Shown here one piece after another: positions 35,161 through 44,417 of a stretch of 64,000 nucleotides of DNA. The first letter of the stretch is position 1. Each line of letters opens with the position of its first letter. A model generated the notes under the pieces. It was not told the DNA's origin and did not search any database. It was given only the letters and a program-made list of their open reading frames with translations. Both the position numbers and the translations under genes were made by a program. Source of the DNA: an uncultured Acetatifactor sp. (GTDB lineage: Bacteria > Bacillota > Clostridia > Lachnospirales > Lachnospiraceae); the NCBI GenBank assembly GCA_947581865.1, contig CANPWA010000016.1, positions 1 to 64,000 of the forward strand. The letters are read 5' to 3'.

Positions 35161-36607
35161 GTGTACCCAGGGAACGCTGGACAGGGAAGTGTCCGCAGTG
35201 GTCTATGATTCGAGAAAGGTGCGTCCGGGCTGCCTTTTTGTCTGTCTGAAGGGAGCCAATTTCGACGGGCACAGCTTTGCCGACGGGGCAGTGGCAGGAG
35301 GCGCCCGCGTGCTGGTGGTATCGGAGGACGTGAAGTCCGTGAAAGACCGGGATGTCACCGTTATCCGGGTGCAGGATACCCGGTATGCGCTGGCATATCT
35401 CTCTGCGGCGTGGTTTGATCATCCGGCGGGAAAGTTAAAGACCATAGGCATCACCGGCACAAAGGGAAAGACCACCTCCACTTATCTCGTAAAATCCATC
35501 CTGGAGGCGGCGGGATATAAAGTGGGTCTCATCGGAACCATTGAGATCATCATCGGGGAGGAACATATTCATGCGGAAAACACAACGCCGGAGTCCTATC
35601 TTCTGCAGGAATATCTTGCCCGGATGGCAGAGGCGGGGCTGGATGCGGTGGTGATGGAAGTTTCCTCCCAGGCTCTGATGATGCACCGCTCTCAGGGATT
35701 TGTGTTCGACTATGGAATTTTCACCAATCTGGAGGCGGATCATATCGGACCAAACGAGCACAGGGATTTTGAGGATTATCTTCACTGTAAGTCTCTTTTG
35801 TTCCGACAGTGCAGGGTGGGAATCGGCAATGGGGATGACAGCCACTTTGAGAAGGTGATGGAGGGGCATACCTGTACCCTGGAAAGTTTCGGAATGGGGG
35901 AGAATTGCTCCATCAGGGCAAGGGGGCTGGAACTGGTACATACCCCCGGGGAGCTGGGTGTGAGATTTCATGTGGACTTTTCGGAAGAAACGGGACAAAA
36001 TCCCGGGGGCTTTGATGTGGAAGTCCCCACACCGGGACGTTTCAGCGTCTATAACGCGCTGACGGCCATTGCGATATGCAGGCATTTTAAGGTGGATACG
36101 GAAAATATTCAAAAAGCGCTCCTGTCTGCCCATGTGAAGGGGCGCATCGAGATGGTGAAGGTATCGGAGGATTTTACCCTCCTGATCGATTATGCCCACA
36201 ATGCCATGGCGCTGGAGAGCCTTTTGACCACTCTGAGGGAATACGAGCCCCACAGGCTGATCTGTCTCTTCGGCTGCGGCGGGAACCGGGCAAGATCCCG
36301 TCGGTACGAGATGGGAGAGGTCAGCGGCAGACTGGCGGATCTGACCATTATCACTTCCGACAATCCCCGGTTTGAGGAGCCCCAGGATATCATTGAGGAC
36401 ATTAAGAGCGGCATTGCGAAGACGGATGGAAAGTATGTGGAGATCTGTGACCGCAGGGAGGCGATCCGCTATGCCATTGAACACGGCGCGCCCGGGGATA
36501 TCGTGGTGCTGGCAGGAAAAGGGCATGAGGACTATCAGGAGATAAAAGGTGTGAAATATCCCATGGATGAGAGGGATCTGATCCGGGATATACTGGAGAA
36601 CAGGTAG
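35108..36607 (+). CDS. murE: UDP-MurNAc-tripeptide synthetase MurE (meso-DAP type)
   Basis: A 499-residue Mur ligase that adds the third residue of the peptidoglycan stem peptide. ATP loop GITGTKGKTTSTYLV, ENTTPES for the UDP-substrate, and DNPRFEEP, where DNPR is the signature for meso-diaminopimelate rather than lysine. The N-terminal UDP-binding, central ATPase and C-terminal ligase domains are all present. ATG at 35108 follows AGGAAAGG; a GTG at 35087 is in frame. The murE-priA gap is only 11 bases, so they are cotranscribed. Confidence 0.93.
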   Translation: MESGKRHLTKLLEELEYECTQGTLDREVSAVVYDSRKVRPGCLFVCLKGANFDGHSFADGAVAGGARVLVVSEDVKSVKDRDVTVIRVQDTRYALAYLSAAWFDHPAGKLKTIGITGTKGKTTSTYLVKSILEAAGYKVGLIGTIEIIIGEEHIHAENTTPESYLLQEYLARMAEAGLDAVVMEVSSQALMMHRSQGFVFDYGIFTNLEADHIGPNEHRDFEDYLHCKSLLFRQCRVGIGNGDDSHFEKVMEGHTCTLESFGMGENCSIRARGLELVHTPGELGVRFHVDFSEETGQNPGGFDVEVPTPGRFSVYNALTAIAICRHFKVDTENIQKALLSAHVKGRIEMVKVSEDFTLLIDYAHNAMALESLLTTLREYEPHRLICLFGCGGNRARSRRYEMGEVSGRLADLTIITSDNPRFEEPQDIIEDIKSGIAKTDGKYVEICDRREAIRYAIEHGAPGDIVVLAGKGHEDYQEIKGVKYPMDERDLIRDILENR

Positions 36608-36618
36608 GCGGAGGAACA

Positions 36619-38856
36619 TTGGGGGAACAATATGCGGATATCATCGTGGATATTGCTCACGAAAAACTGGATAAAACCTTTCAGTACCGGGTGCCGGAGA
36701 GTTTAAGGGGGCGTCTGGAACCGGGCATGTGCGTACAGATTCCCTTTGGGAACGGGAACCGGCTCATCAAGGGTTATGTGATGGAACTGGGAGAGAAATG
36801 TAAATTTGATCCCGCCCGCACAAAAGAGATCGCCGGAATTGCCGGGCGGGATACGGATGTCACGGACAAAATGATGGAACTGGCAGCCTGGATGCGCAAA
36901 AACTATGGCGGCACCATGATCCAGGCTCTAAAGACGGTGCTCCCCGCAAAGCGCTCCGTGAAGAAGCTGGAGCGGCGTTTTGTGGAGGCGCTGGCAGACA
37001 GGGAGGAGCTGACTTCTCTGCTGGGCGAGAGCATGAGGAAAAAGCAGCCTGCCAAAGCGAGGCTGCTGGCGGCGCTTTTGGAGCAGAAAACGATTCCCTA
37101 TGAGTGGATCACCTCCAAGCTGAATGTGTCCGCCGCCACCGTCAACAGTCTGGCGAAGGCGGAGGCGCTCCGCGTCGTTTCCACAGAGCGGTTTCGCAAC
37201 CCTGTGAAATGCGGCGGGGAGGCGGACCGTAGGGCGGGGGATGACAGAAAGGCGCTGAGCCGGGACCAGCAGAAGATCGTGGATGAGGTGATGAGGGATC
37301 TTGACCGGGGAACCCCCGGCACCTATCTGATACATGGCATCACGGGAAGCGGCAAAACGGAAGTCTATATGGAGCTGATAGCCGGCGTGGTGGCGCGGGG
37401 CAGGCAGGCGATCGTGCTGATCCCGGAGATCGCGCTGACCTATCAGACCCTGCTTCGGTTCTACAGGCGGTTTGGGGAGCGGGTGAGTGTTTTGAACTCT
37501 GCCCTTTCTCCCGGGGAAAAATACGATCAGTGCGAGCGGGCCAAGGCGGGAGAGATCGATGTCATCATCGGTCCCCGTTCCGCCCTGTTCACCCCGTTTC
37601 CCAACATCGGGCTCATCGTCATGGATGAAGAGCACGAGGGAAGTTATAAGAGTGAGAGCACACCGAAATATCACGCCCGGGAGACGGCGCTGAAGGTGGC
37701 AGAGCTGCACGGGGCAGGTGTGGTGCTGGGTTCGGCAACCCCCTCGCTGGAGGCGTACTATCGGGCAAAAAAGGGTGAGTACAGGCTTTTTACCCTGAAA
37801 GAGCGTCTGACGGGCGGCGTTCTTCCGACGGTTTATACGGTGGATCTGCGGGAAGAATTAAAGCGGGGAAACCGTTCTATTTTCAGTGAAAAACTGCAGG
37901 AGCTCCTGGCGGACAGACTGGAAAGGGGACAGCAGAGCATGCTGTTTTTAAACCGGCGGGGATATGCGGGATTTGTGTCCTGCCGGGCGTGCGGCGCGGT
38001 GATGAAATGCCCGCACTGCGATGTGTCGCTGTCGGAGCACGGAAACGGGCTGCTGATGTGCCATTACTGCGGCCACAGCGAGCCCAGGCCAAAGCTTTGT
38101 CCCCAATGCGGCTCCAAATATATTCTGGGGTTTAAAGCAGGCACACAGCAGATAGAGGAGAAGCTTAAGGAGCTGTTCCCGGGGGTGCGGGCGCTTCGCA
38201 TGGACGGGGATACCACCAGGACAAAGGACAGTTATGGAAAAATCCTTGCCGCCTTTGCCAATGAGGAGGCGGATGTGCTCATAGGCACCCAGATGATCGT
38301 CAAGGGGCATGATTTCCCCAAGGTGACGCTGGTGGGAATCCTCGCGGCGGATTTGTCTTTAAGCGCTGCGGACTATCGGGCGGGGGAGAGAACCTTCCAG
38401 CTTTTGACCCAGGCAGTGGGCAGGGCAGGCAGAGGGACAGAACCCGGAGAGGCGGTGATCCAGACCTATCAGCCACAGCATTACGCCGTGGTGCAGGCGG
38501 CGCGTCAGGATTATGAGGATTTTTACCAGGAGGAGATCCTTTACCGGGAACTGGGCGGCTACCCTCCTGCGTCCCATCTGCTCGCCGTACAGATTTTTGC
38601 GAAAGAGGAGAGCGCGGGAGATGCGCTGGCACGCAGACTCGCGGATATCGTGAGAGGGGACGGGGCGGCGGTACTCGGACCGGCTGCGGCTTCCATCGGA
38701 AAGATCAACGATGTTTATCGTTTTGTCTTTTATGTCAAGAATGATGACCGCAAAAAACTGATACAATATAAAGACAGGCTGGAGGAAACTCTTGAGGAAG
38801 CGCCCTTTGCGGGTGCCCAGGTGCAGTTTGATTTTGACCCCGTAAACTGTATGTGA
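36619..38856 (+). CDS. priA: Primosomal replication restart helicase PriA
   Basis: A 745-residue helicase that reloads the replisome at stalled forks. An N-terminal 3' DNA-binding domain (about 1-105), Walker A GITGSGKTEVYM, DEEH box in IVMDEEHEGSYKSE, a zinc-binding insert with eight cysteines (CRACGAVMKCPHCD and CHYCGHSEPRPKLCPQCG) and motifs V-VI (GTQMIVKGHDFP, QAVGRAGRG) are in order. TTG start, supported by GCGGAGGAACA and the family N-terminus YADIIVDIAHEKLDKTFQY. First of the long core operon to rsgA. Confidence 0.95.
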   Translation: MGEQYADIIVDIAHEKLDKTFQYRVPESLRGRLEPGMCVQIPFGNGNRLIKGYVMELGEKCKFDPARTKEIAGIAGRDTDVTDKMMELAAWMRKNYGGTMIQALKTVLPAKRSVKKLERRFVEALADREELTSLLGESMRKKQPAKARLLAALLEQKTIPYEWITSKLNVSAATVNSLAKAEALRVVSTERFRNPVKCGGEADRRAGDDRKALSRDQQKIVDEVMRDLDRGTPGTYLIHGITGSGKTEVYMELIAGVVARGRQAIVLIPEIALTYQTLLRFYRRFGERVSVLNSALSPGEKYDQCERAKAGEIDVIIGPRSALFTPFPNIGLIVMDEEHEGSYKSESTPKYHARETALKVAELHGAGVVLGSATPSLEAYYRAKKGEYRLFTLKERLTGGVLPTVYTVDLREELKRGNRSIFSEKLQELLADRLERGQQSMLFLNRRGYAGFVSCRACGAVMKCPHCDVSLSEHGNGLLMCHYCGHSEPRPKLCPQCGSKYILGFKAGTQQIEEKLKELFPGVRALRMDGDTTRTKDSYGKILAAFANEEADVLIGTQMIVKGHDFPKVTLVGILAADLSLSAADYRAGERTFQLLTQAVGRAGRGTEPGEAVIQTYQPQHYAVVQAARQDYEDFYQEEILYRELGGYPPASHLLAVQIFAKEESAGDALARRLADIVRGDGAAVLGPAAASIGKINDVYRFVFYVKNDDRKKLIQYKDRLEETLEEAPFAGAQVQFDFDPVNCM

Positions 38857-38903
38857 CGGCGTTTTTTCGCTGATCCGGTTACGGAAAATTACCATAGAAA
38901 CAA

Positions 38904-38937
38904 CGCAGAGAAAGAAGAAACGCAGAGAAAGAAGAAA
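38904..38937 (+). repeat. 17-bp purine-rich tandem repeat before def
   Basis: CGCAGAGAAAGAAGAAA occurs twice head to tail (38904-38920, 38921-38937), ending close to the def ribosome site. In purine bias, CGCAGAG motif and place right before a start codon it resembles the repeat group at 8978-9103. Confidence 0.75.
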
Positions 38938-38954
38938 GGCGGAAGGAAAGGGAC

Positions 38955-39437
38955 ATGGCGATCAGAAACATACGCGAATATGGAGAAGAGGTACTGACGA
39001 AAAAGAGCAAGGAAGTGACGGAGATGACGCCCCGGACCAGAGAGCTGATCGGGGATATGCTGGAGACGATGTACGAGGCAAACGGCATCGGGCTGGCAGC
39101 GCCCCAGGTGGGCATCTTAAAGCGGATCGTGGTCATCGACACCACGGGACAGGATCCCTATGTGCTGGTCAATCCCCGTATTGTGGAAAGCAGCGGCGAG
39201 CAGACCGGGCAGGAGGGATGTCTGAGCGTCCCCGGCAAGTGCGGAATCGTCACCAGACCCAATTATGTGAAGGTGGTGGCGCTGGATGCCGACATGAAGC
39301 CCTTTGAACTGGAGGCGACGGAGCTTCTGGCGAGGGCGGTCTGTCACGAGCTGGATCATCTGGATGGGCACCTGTATGTGGAGAAAGTGGAAGGGGAGCT
39401 GCAGAATGTGACCTATGAGGAGGACGAGGAACGATGA
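38955..39437 (+). CDS. def: Peptide deformylase
   Basis: A 160-residue metalloenzyme that removes the formyl group from new proteins. All three motifs are present: GIGLAAPQVG, EGCLSVPG (metal cysteine) and HELDHLDGHLY (two metal histidines and catalytic glutamate). Length is normal. It overlaps the start of fmt by four bases (ATGA), pairing the deformylase with the enzyme that adds the formyl group to initiator tRNA. Confidence 0.96.
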   Translation: MAIRNIREYGEEVLTKKSKEVTEMTPRTRELIGDMLETMYEANGIGLAAPQVGILKRIVVIDTTGQDPYVLVNPRIVESSGEQTGQEGCLSVPGKCGIVTRPNYVKVVALDADMKPFELEATELLARAVCHELDHLDGHLYVEKVEGELQNVTYEEDEER

Positions 39438-40405
39438 AAATTCTTTTCATGGGAACACCGGATTTTGCCGTGGGCGCCCTGGAGGCGCTGATTGCCGCAG
39501 GGCATGAGATCACGGCGGTGGTGACTCAGCCGGACAGGGCGAAGGGGCGCAGCGGGCAGCTTCAGGCGCCGCCTGTGAAGCAATGCGCGATGCGCCATGA
39601 AATCCCGGTGATGCAGCCGGCGCGCATCAAGAACCCGGAGGCGGTGGCAGAACTGAAAAAGTATGCGGCGGATGTGTATATTGTGGCGGCATTCGGACAG
39701 ATTTTATCTCAGGAGATCCTGGAGATACCCAGGTACGGCTGCCTGAATATCCATGCTTCCCTTCTCCCAAGGTACCGGGGAGCGTCGCCCATTCAGCATG
39801 TGATCATAGACGGTGAGAGCCAGACCGGCGTCACGATCATGCAGATGGATGCGGGGCTGGATACAGGCGATATGCTGTATAAAAAGAGGATCGCGGTGGA
39901 AGCGGATGACGATTATGAGACACTCCATGACAAGCTGGCCGTGCTGGGCGGGGAAGCCATTGTGGAGGCGCTGCCTCTTCTGGAGGCGGGACGCCTCACT
40001 CCTGTAAAACAGGATGACGCCGCGAGCTGTTATGCGCCCCTGATAGAAAAGCGCATGGGACATCTGGATTTTACGCGGAATGCGGCGGAACTGGAACGCC
40101 TCATCCGCGGGGTAACGCCCTGGCCGAGCGCATATACAAGCCTTCGCGGGAAACAGTTAAAAATCTGGAAAACCGCTTTGGTGAGCGCGGAGGAACTTGC
40201 AGCCTGCTGCGCCCTGGAGGATGCCCGGCTCTCGGACATGACGCCGGGAGCGGTGCTGCGGGTGGATAAGGACAGTTTCACGGTATTGTGCGGTGAGGGC
40301 GCGCTTCGCATCCTCGAAGTGCAGTCGGAGGGGAAAAAACGTATGGATACCCGGGACTTTCTGCTGGGCGTAAAGCTTCAGGCAGGAGAGATCCTGGGAA
40401 TGTAA
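39434..40405 (+). CDS. fmt: Methionyl-tRNA formyltransferase
   Basis: A 323-residue enzyme that formylates initiator Met-tRNA using 10-formyltetrahydrofolate. The N-terminal catalytic domain has FMGTPDFAVGAL and the active-site segment NIHASLLPRYRGASPIQ. The C-terminal OB-like tRNA domain begins near residue 205. Length is normal, and it is translationally coupled to def. Confidence 0.96.
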   Translation: MKILFMGTPDFAVGALEALIAAGHEITAVVTQPDRAKGRSGQLQAPPVKQCAMRHEIPVMQPARIKNPEAVAELKKYAADVYIVAAFGQILSQEILEIPRYGCLNIHASLLPRYRGASPIQHVIIDGESQTGVTIMQMDAGLDTGDMLYKKRIAVEADDDYETLHDKLAVLGGEAIVEALPLLEAGRLTPVKQDDAASCYAPLIEKRMGHLDFTRNAAELERLIRGVTPWPSAYTSLRGKQLKIWKTALVSAEELAACCALEDARLSDMTPGAVLRVDKDSFTVLCGEGALRILEVQSEGKKRMDTRDFLLGVKLQAGEILGM

Positions 40406-40415
40406 AGGAGGAAAC

Positions 40416-41126
40416 ATGTTCGGATATTACGGATTCTACGGGCTTTATTATGACGCCACTTATCTTTTGGTGATCCTGGGAGCGGTCATCTGTCTGATTG
40501 CCAGCGCCCGGGTGAACAGTGTGATGAACAAGTACAAACAAGTGCAGAATTCCACGGGGATGACGGGAGCCCAGGCGGCGCAGAGAATTTTGCAGAACGA
40601 GGGCATCGGGAATGTGCGGATCGAGTGTCTGCAGGACTCGGGAGGAGACCATTACGACCCCCGGACCCAGACGGTGCGGCTATCCTATGAGGTTTACAAC
40701 GGTACGTCTGTGACGGCAGTGGCGGTGGCGGCGCATGAGTGCGGTCATGCCATCCAGCATGCCCACAGCTATGCTCCTCTGACCATCCGGTCTTCCCTGG
40801 TCCCGGCGGTCAATCTTGCCAGCACCTTAAGCTGGCCCATCATTCTTCTGGGCATCCTTCTCAGCTGGAACCAGATCTTGATCCAGATTGGCATCTGGGC
40901 GTTTGCCCTGGCTGTATTGTTCCAGCTGGTCACCCTTCCGGTGGAGTTCAACGCTTCTTCCCGGGCATTGGCTAAAATCGGTCAGTACGGGCTGATGTCC
41001 GAGCGGGAGACACAGGGCGGCAGAAAAGTGCTGACAGCGGCGGCGTTCACCTATGTGGCGGCTGCGGCGGCATCCATTTTACAGCTGCTGCGCCTGCTGT
41101 TGCTGTTCAACAGAAGAAAAGACTGA
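40416..41126 (+). CDS. Membrane zinc metallopeptidase (YugP-like)
   Basis: A 236-residue membrane protein with the zinc motif HECGHAIQHA (HExxH-like, family DUF2268/YugP) after one N-terminal helix, and further helices at about residues 125-175 and 205-230. A conserved glycine- and tyrosine-rich start (MFGYYGFYGLYYD) is typical. It commonly lies between fmt and rsmB in Clostridia. Its substrate is unknown. It begins 10 bases after fmt with AAAGGAGG. Confidence 0.85.
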   Translation: MFGYYGFYGLYYDATYLLVILGAVICLIASARVNSVMNKYKQVQNSTGMTGAQAAQRILQNEGIGNVRIECLQDSGGDHYDPRTQTVRLSYEVYNGTSVTAVAVAAHECGHAIQHAHSYAPLTIRSSLVPAVNLASTLSWPIILLGILLSWNQILIQIGIWAFALAVLFQLVTLPVEFNASSRALAKIGQYGLMSERETQGGRKVLTAAAFTYVAAAAASILQLLRLLLLFNRRKD

Positions 41127-41191
41127 ACGGCAGATTTTGGCAGAAGAATGGAAGCGGGTGCGAAAACAGACCGAAGGAAAGGGCGCGGAAA

Positions 41192-42577
41192 GTGGCGGAG
41201 AATACCAGAGAGATCGTACTGGACACCTTGCTGACGCTGGAGCGGGGAAATGAATTTTCCCACCGGCTGGTCAAGGCGGTACTGGATAAATATGATTATT
41301 TAGAGGAGAGAGAGAAAGCGTTCATCAAACGGCTTACGGAGGGCACCATTGAGAGGCGGATAGAACTGGATCATTATCTGGATCATTTCTCCGATACTCC
41401 GGTGGACAGGATGAAGCCTTTGATCCGCTGTCTGATGCGCATGAGCGTCTATCAGCTTCTCTACATGGACAACGTACCCGACAGCGCCGTGTGCAACGAG
41501 GCGTGCAAACTGGCGCAGAAGCGCAGGTTCGGCAGTTTAAAAGGTTTTGTGAACGGAGTGCTCCGCAATATAGCGAGACACAAAAAGGAGCTTCCCCTGC
41601 CGTCCCGGGAGAACCGCCCCATGGAGTATCTGTCCGTGAAATATTCCATGCCGGTGTGGATCGTGGAATTTTGGGCGGAGCATTACGGATTGGAGCGCAC
41701 GGAGACAATGCTCGAGGGGCTTTTGGAGATTCATCCGGTGTCAATACGGTTTCGCTCTGATCTGAGCCCGAAGGAGAGGGATGAACTGGCAGAGGAGATG
41801 AAAAAAACCGGTGTAAAGCTGGAAAACTCCGGGCGGCTCCCCTATCTGTACACTGCAGAAGATACGGAAAATATCATGGAGCTGCCGGGATATGCCGAAG
41901 GAAAATTCGCGGTACAGGACGCGGGCTGTGCGCTGGCGGTGGAGGCGGCGGGTATCCGCCCCGGGGATGTGGTGCTGGACATCTGTGCCGCCCCCGGCGG
42001 CAAGAGTATTCTGGCGGCGGAAAAGACGGGAGAGAGCGGATGGGTCTGCGCCCGGGATATATCCGTGCAAAAATGTGCGCTGATGGAGGAGAATGTCCGC
42101 CGAATGATGACCGGAAATATCACCGTGGAAGTACATGATGCGGTCTGCCCGGATGAAGAGTGGCTGGAGAGGGCGGATGTGGTGCTGGCGGATGTCCCCT
42201 GCTCCGGGCTGGGGGTTATGGGCAAGAAGCGGGATATCAAATACCGTGTGACCAGAGAAAGGCTGGAGGAACTGGAGCGGCTGCAGCAAAAGATCCTCGA
42301 AGTCTGCCAGGGATATGTAAAACCGGGCGGGGTGCTGCTCTACAGCACCTGTACCGTTAACCCCAAAGAAAATGAGATGATGGCGCGCTGGATCGCGCAG
42401 AGCTTTCCCTTCGTGCTGGAGGAGGAGAGACAGTTTTTCCCCGGGGAGGATGAGATGGACGGCTTCTATTATGCAAGGCTGCGCAGGATTGCTCCAAAGG
42501 ACGGGAAAGCGGAGTGGGAAGACCGTGAAAAACATATTGCAAAAAGGGTAATGAGGGATAACAGGGAAGATGAGTGA
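41192..42577 (+). CDS. rsmB: 16S rRNA m5C967 methyltransferase RsmB
   Basis: A 461-residue SAM-dependent methyltransferase. The N-terminal NusB-like RNA-binding domain spans about residues 1-140. The Rossmann domain has CAAPGGKS (SAM site), DVPCSGLG (cysteine that releases product) and YSTCT (catalytic cysteine). A charged C-terminal extension follows the usual end. GTG start. It overlaps rlmN by eight bases, tying the two rRNA methyltransferases together. Confidence 0.93.
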   Translation: MAENTREIVLDTLLTLERGNEFSHRLVKAVLDKYDYLEEREKAFIKRLTEGTIERRIELDHYLDHFSDTPVDRMKPLIRCLMRMSVYQLLYMDNVPDSAVCNEACKLAQKRRFGSLKGFVNGVLRNIARHKKELPLPSRENRPMEYLSVKYSMPVWIVEFWAEHYGLERTETMLEGLLEIHPVSIRFRSDLSPKERDELAEEMKKTGVKLENSGRLPYLYTAEDTENIMELPGYAEGKFAVQDAGCALAVEAAGIRPGDVVLDICAAPGGKSILAAEKTGESGWVCARDISVQKCALMEENVRRMMTGNITVEVHDAVCPDEEWLERADVVLADVPCSGLGVMGKKRDIKYRVTRERLEELERLQQKILEVCQGYVKPGGVLLYSTCTVNPKENEMMARWIAQSFPFVLEEERQFFPGEDEMDGFYYARLRRIAPKDGKAEWEDREKHIAKRVMRDNREDE

Positions 42578-43661
42578 AGTCCGCACAGAGGGACAAGTGA
42601 ATAGAACAGACATAAAATCCCTGACGCTGCAGGAGCTTGTCGGGGAGATGGACAGACGGGGGGAGAAATCCTTTCGGGCAAAACAGATATACCAGTGGAT
42701 TCATGCGAAGCTGGCGGAGGATTTTGACGAGATGACAAACCTCCCCAGAGAGCTCAGAGAGCGGCTTAAGGAGGAATATGACTACACCGTGTTAAGACCG
42801 CTGCGGGTTCAGGAATCTAAGCTGGACGGAACGAAGAAATTTCTGTTCGCACTGCCGGATCAAAATGTGGTGGAGAGCGTGTGGATGCGCTATAAACACG
42901 GAAACTCCGTGTGTATCTCCTCCCAGGTGGGATGCCGCATGGGATGCAGATTCTGTGCCTCCACGCTGGACGGATTGGAAAGGAATCTGCTTCCCTCGGA
43001 GATGCTCGAACAGGTATATGCCATCACCCGGCTTACGAAAGAGAGAGTTTCCAATGTGGTAGTCATGGGGATCGGCGAACCCATGGACAATTACGACAAT
43101 CTCTTAAAGTTCATCCGGATGCTTACGGACGGGAACGGTCTCAACATCAGCCAGAGAAATATCACAGTGTCCACCTGCGGCATCGTGCCCTGTATGCGCC
43201 GCCTTGCCGGGGAAAAGCTTCAGATCACCCTGGCGTTGTCCCTTCATGCCGCCACGGACGAGAAGCGCAAAAAACTGATGCCCATAGCCCGCAGGTACAG
43301 CATCGGGGAGCTGATGGAGGCATGCCGGTACTATTTTGACAGTACAGGGAGGCGGATCACATTTGAGTATTCCCTTGTGGGCGGGGAGAACGACACGGAT
43401 GAAGATGCGGCGAAACTTGCTGCGCTGGCGGCGCCTCTTTGCTGTCATGTGAATCTGATTCCCGTCAATCCCATAAAAGAGCGGGATTATGTGCAGTCGG
43501 AAGGTGCCAGAATCCGGGCTTTCAAAAATATCCTTGAAAAAAATAAAATAAATGTTACTATAAGAAGGGAAATGGGACGAGATATTGACGGCGCCTGCGG
43601 GCAGCTCAGACGAAGGGAGCTGGAGGCGGTGGCTGCGGGCGCGCCTGTTTGGGAGGAATAA
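42570..43661 (+). CDS. rlmN: 23S rRNA A2503 methyltransferase RlmN
   Basis: A 363-residue radical SAM enzyme that adds C2-methyl to A2503 of 23S rRNA and acts on some tRNAs. The cluster motif CRMGCRFCAST (Cx3Cx2C), GEPMDNYDN, and the C-terminal methyl-carrying cysteine in DGACGQLR are present. The RlmN/Cfr accessory N-terminal domain precedes them. The ARTARTH resistance type Cfr is unlikely given this operon position. It is followed 3 bases later by the PP2C phosphatase gene. Confidence 0.95.
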   Translation: MSEVRTEGQVNRTDIKSLTLQELVGEMDRRGEKSFRAKQIYQWIHAKLAEDFDEMTNLPRELRERLKEEYDYTVLRPLRVQESKLDGTKKFLFALPDQNVVESVWMRYKHGNSVCISSQVGCRMGCRFCASTLDGLERNLLPSEMLEQVYAITRLTKERVSNVVVMGIGEPMDNYDNLLKFIRMLTDGNGLNISQRNITVSTCGIVPCMRRLAGEKLQITLALSLHAATDEKRKKLMPIARRYSIGELMEACRYYFDSTGRRITFEYSLVGGENDTDEDAAKLAALAAPLCCHVNLIPVNPIKERDYVQSEGARIRAFKNILEKNKINVTIRREMGRDIDGACGQLRRRELEAVAAGAPVWEE

Positions 43662-43664
43662 AAC

Positions 43665-44396
43665 GTGTTAAAGACCTTTTCCATTACCGATATCGGTAGA
43701 AAGAGAAAAATAAATCAGGACTATATATATACCTCCGAGAACGCGGTGGGGCACCTGCCCAATCTGTTCATTGTGGCGGACGGCATGGGGGGACACAATG
43801 CGGGAGACTACGCGTCCAAGCTGACGGTGGAGACCATGGTCTCTCAGATAGAAAACTCCTTTGAGCAGCAGCCGACGAGAATTTTTGAAAAGGCGATCTC
43901 TGCAGCGAACGAAGTGATCCGCAGAAAGGCTGCCGGGGAGCCGGGCATGGAGGGAATGGGAACCACGGTGGTAGCGGCCACCTGCATGGGCAGGCATCTC
44001 CAGGTAGCAAATGTTGGGGACAGCAGACTCTATGTCGTGGGAAGACAGATCCGCCAGATCACCCGTGACCACTCTCTGGTGGAGGAGATGGTGCGCATCG
44101 GGAGCATCTCCCAGGCGGAGGCGCGCATTCATCCGGACAAAAATATCATCACAAGGGCTGTGGGAGCCGGAGAGACCGTGGAAGCGGATTATTTTGCCGT
44201 GGATCTGGAAGAGGGCGATGTGGTGCTCATGTGTACCGACGGGCTGACGAATATGTTGGAGGATGAGGAGATCCGCATGATCATGAGCGGTGCGAGAGAT
44301 ATTGTGGAAAAGGCACAGTCGCTGGTGGATGCGGCAAATGCCAACGGCGGGAAGGATAATATTTCCGTGGTGCTGATCGAGCTGGAAGATAAGTGA
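43665..44396 (+). CDS. prpC: PP2C-type Ser/Thr protein phosphatase (PrpC/Stp)
   Basis: A 243-residue metal-dependent phosphatase that reverses the PASTA kinase encoded next. Metal-binding motifs ADGMGGHNAGDYAS, GDSRLY, CTDGLTNML and GKDNISVVLI are complete. GTG start. The pair is a conserved Firmicutes module that tunes cell-wall synthesis, division and sporulation exit. Intact, unlike the second PP2C remnant at 47650. Confidence 0.95.
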   Translation: MLKTFSITDIGRKRKINQDYIYTSENAVGHLPNLFIVADGMGGHNAGDYASKLTVETMVSQIENSFEQQPTRIFEKAISAANEVIRRKAAGEPGMEGMGTTVVAATCMGRHLQVANVGDSRLYVVGRQIRQITRDHSLVEEMVRIGSISQAEARIHPDKNIITRAVGAGETVEADYFAVDLEEGDVVLMCTDGLTNMLEDEEIRMIMSGARDIVEKAQSLVDAANANGGKDNISVVLIELEDK

Positions 44397-44417
44397 GTCT
44401 AAGTCTGAGAAAAGGAA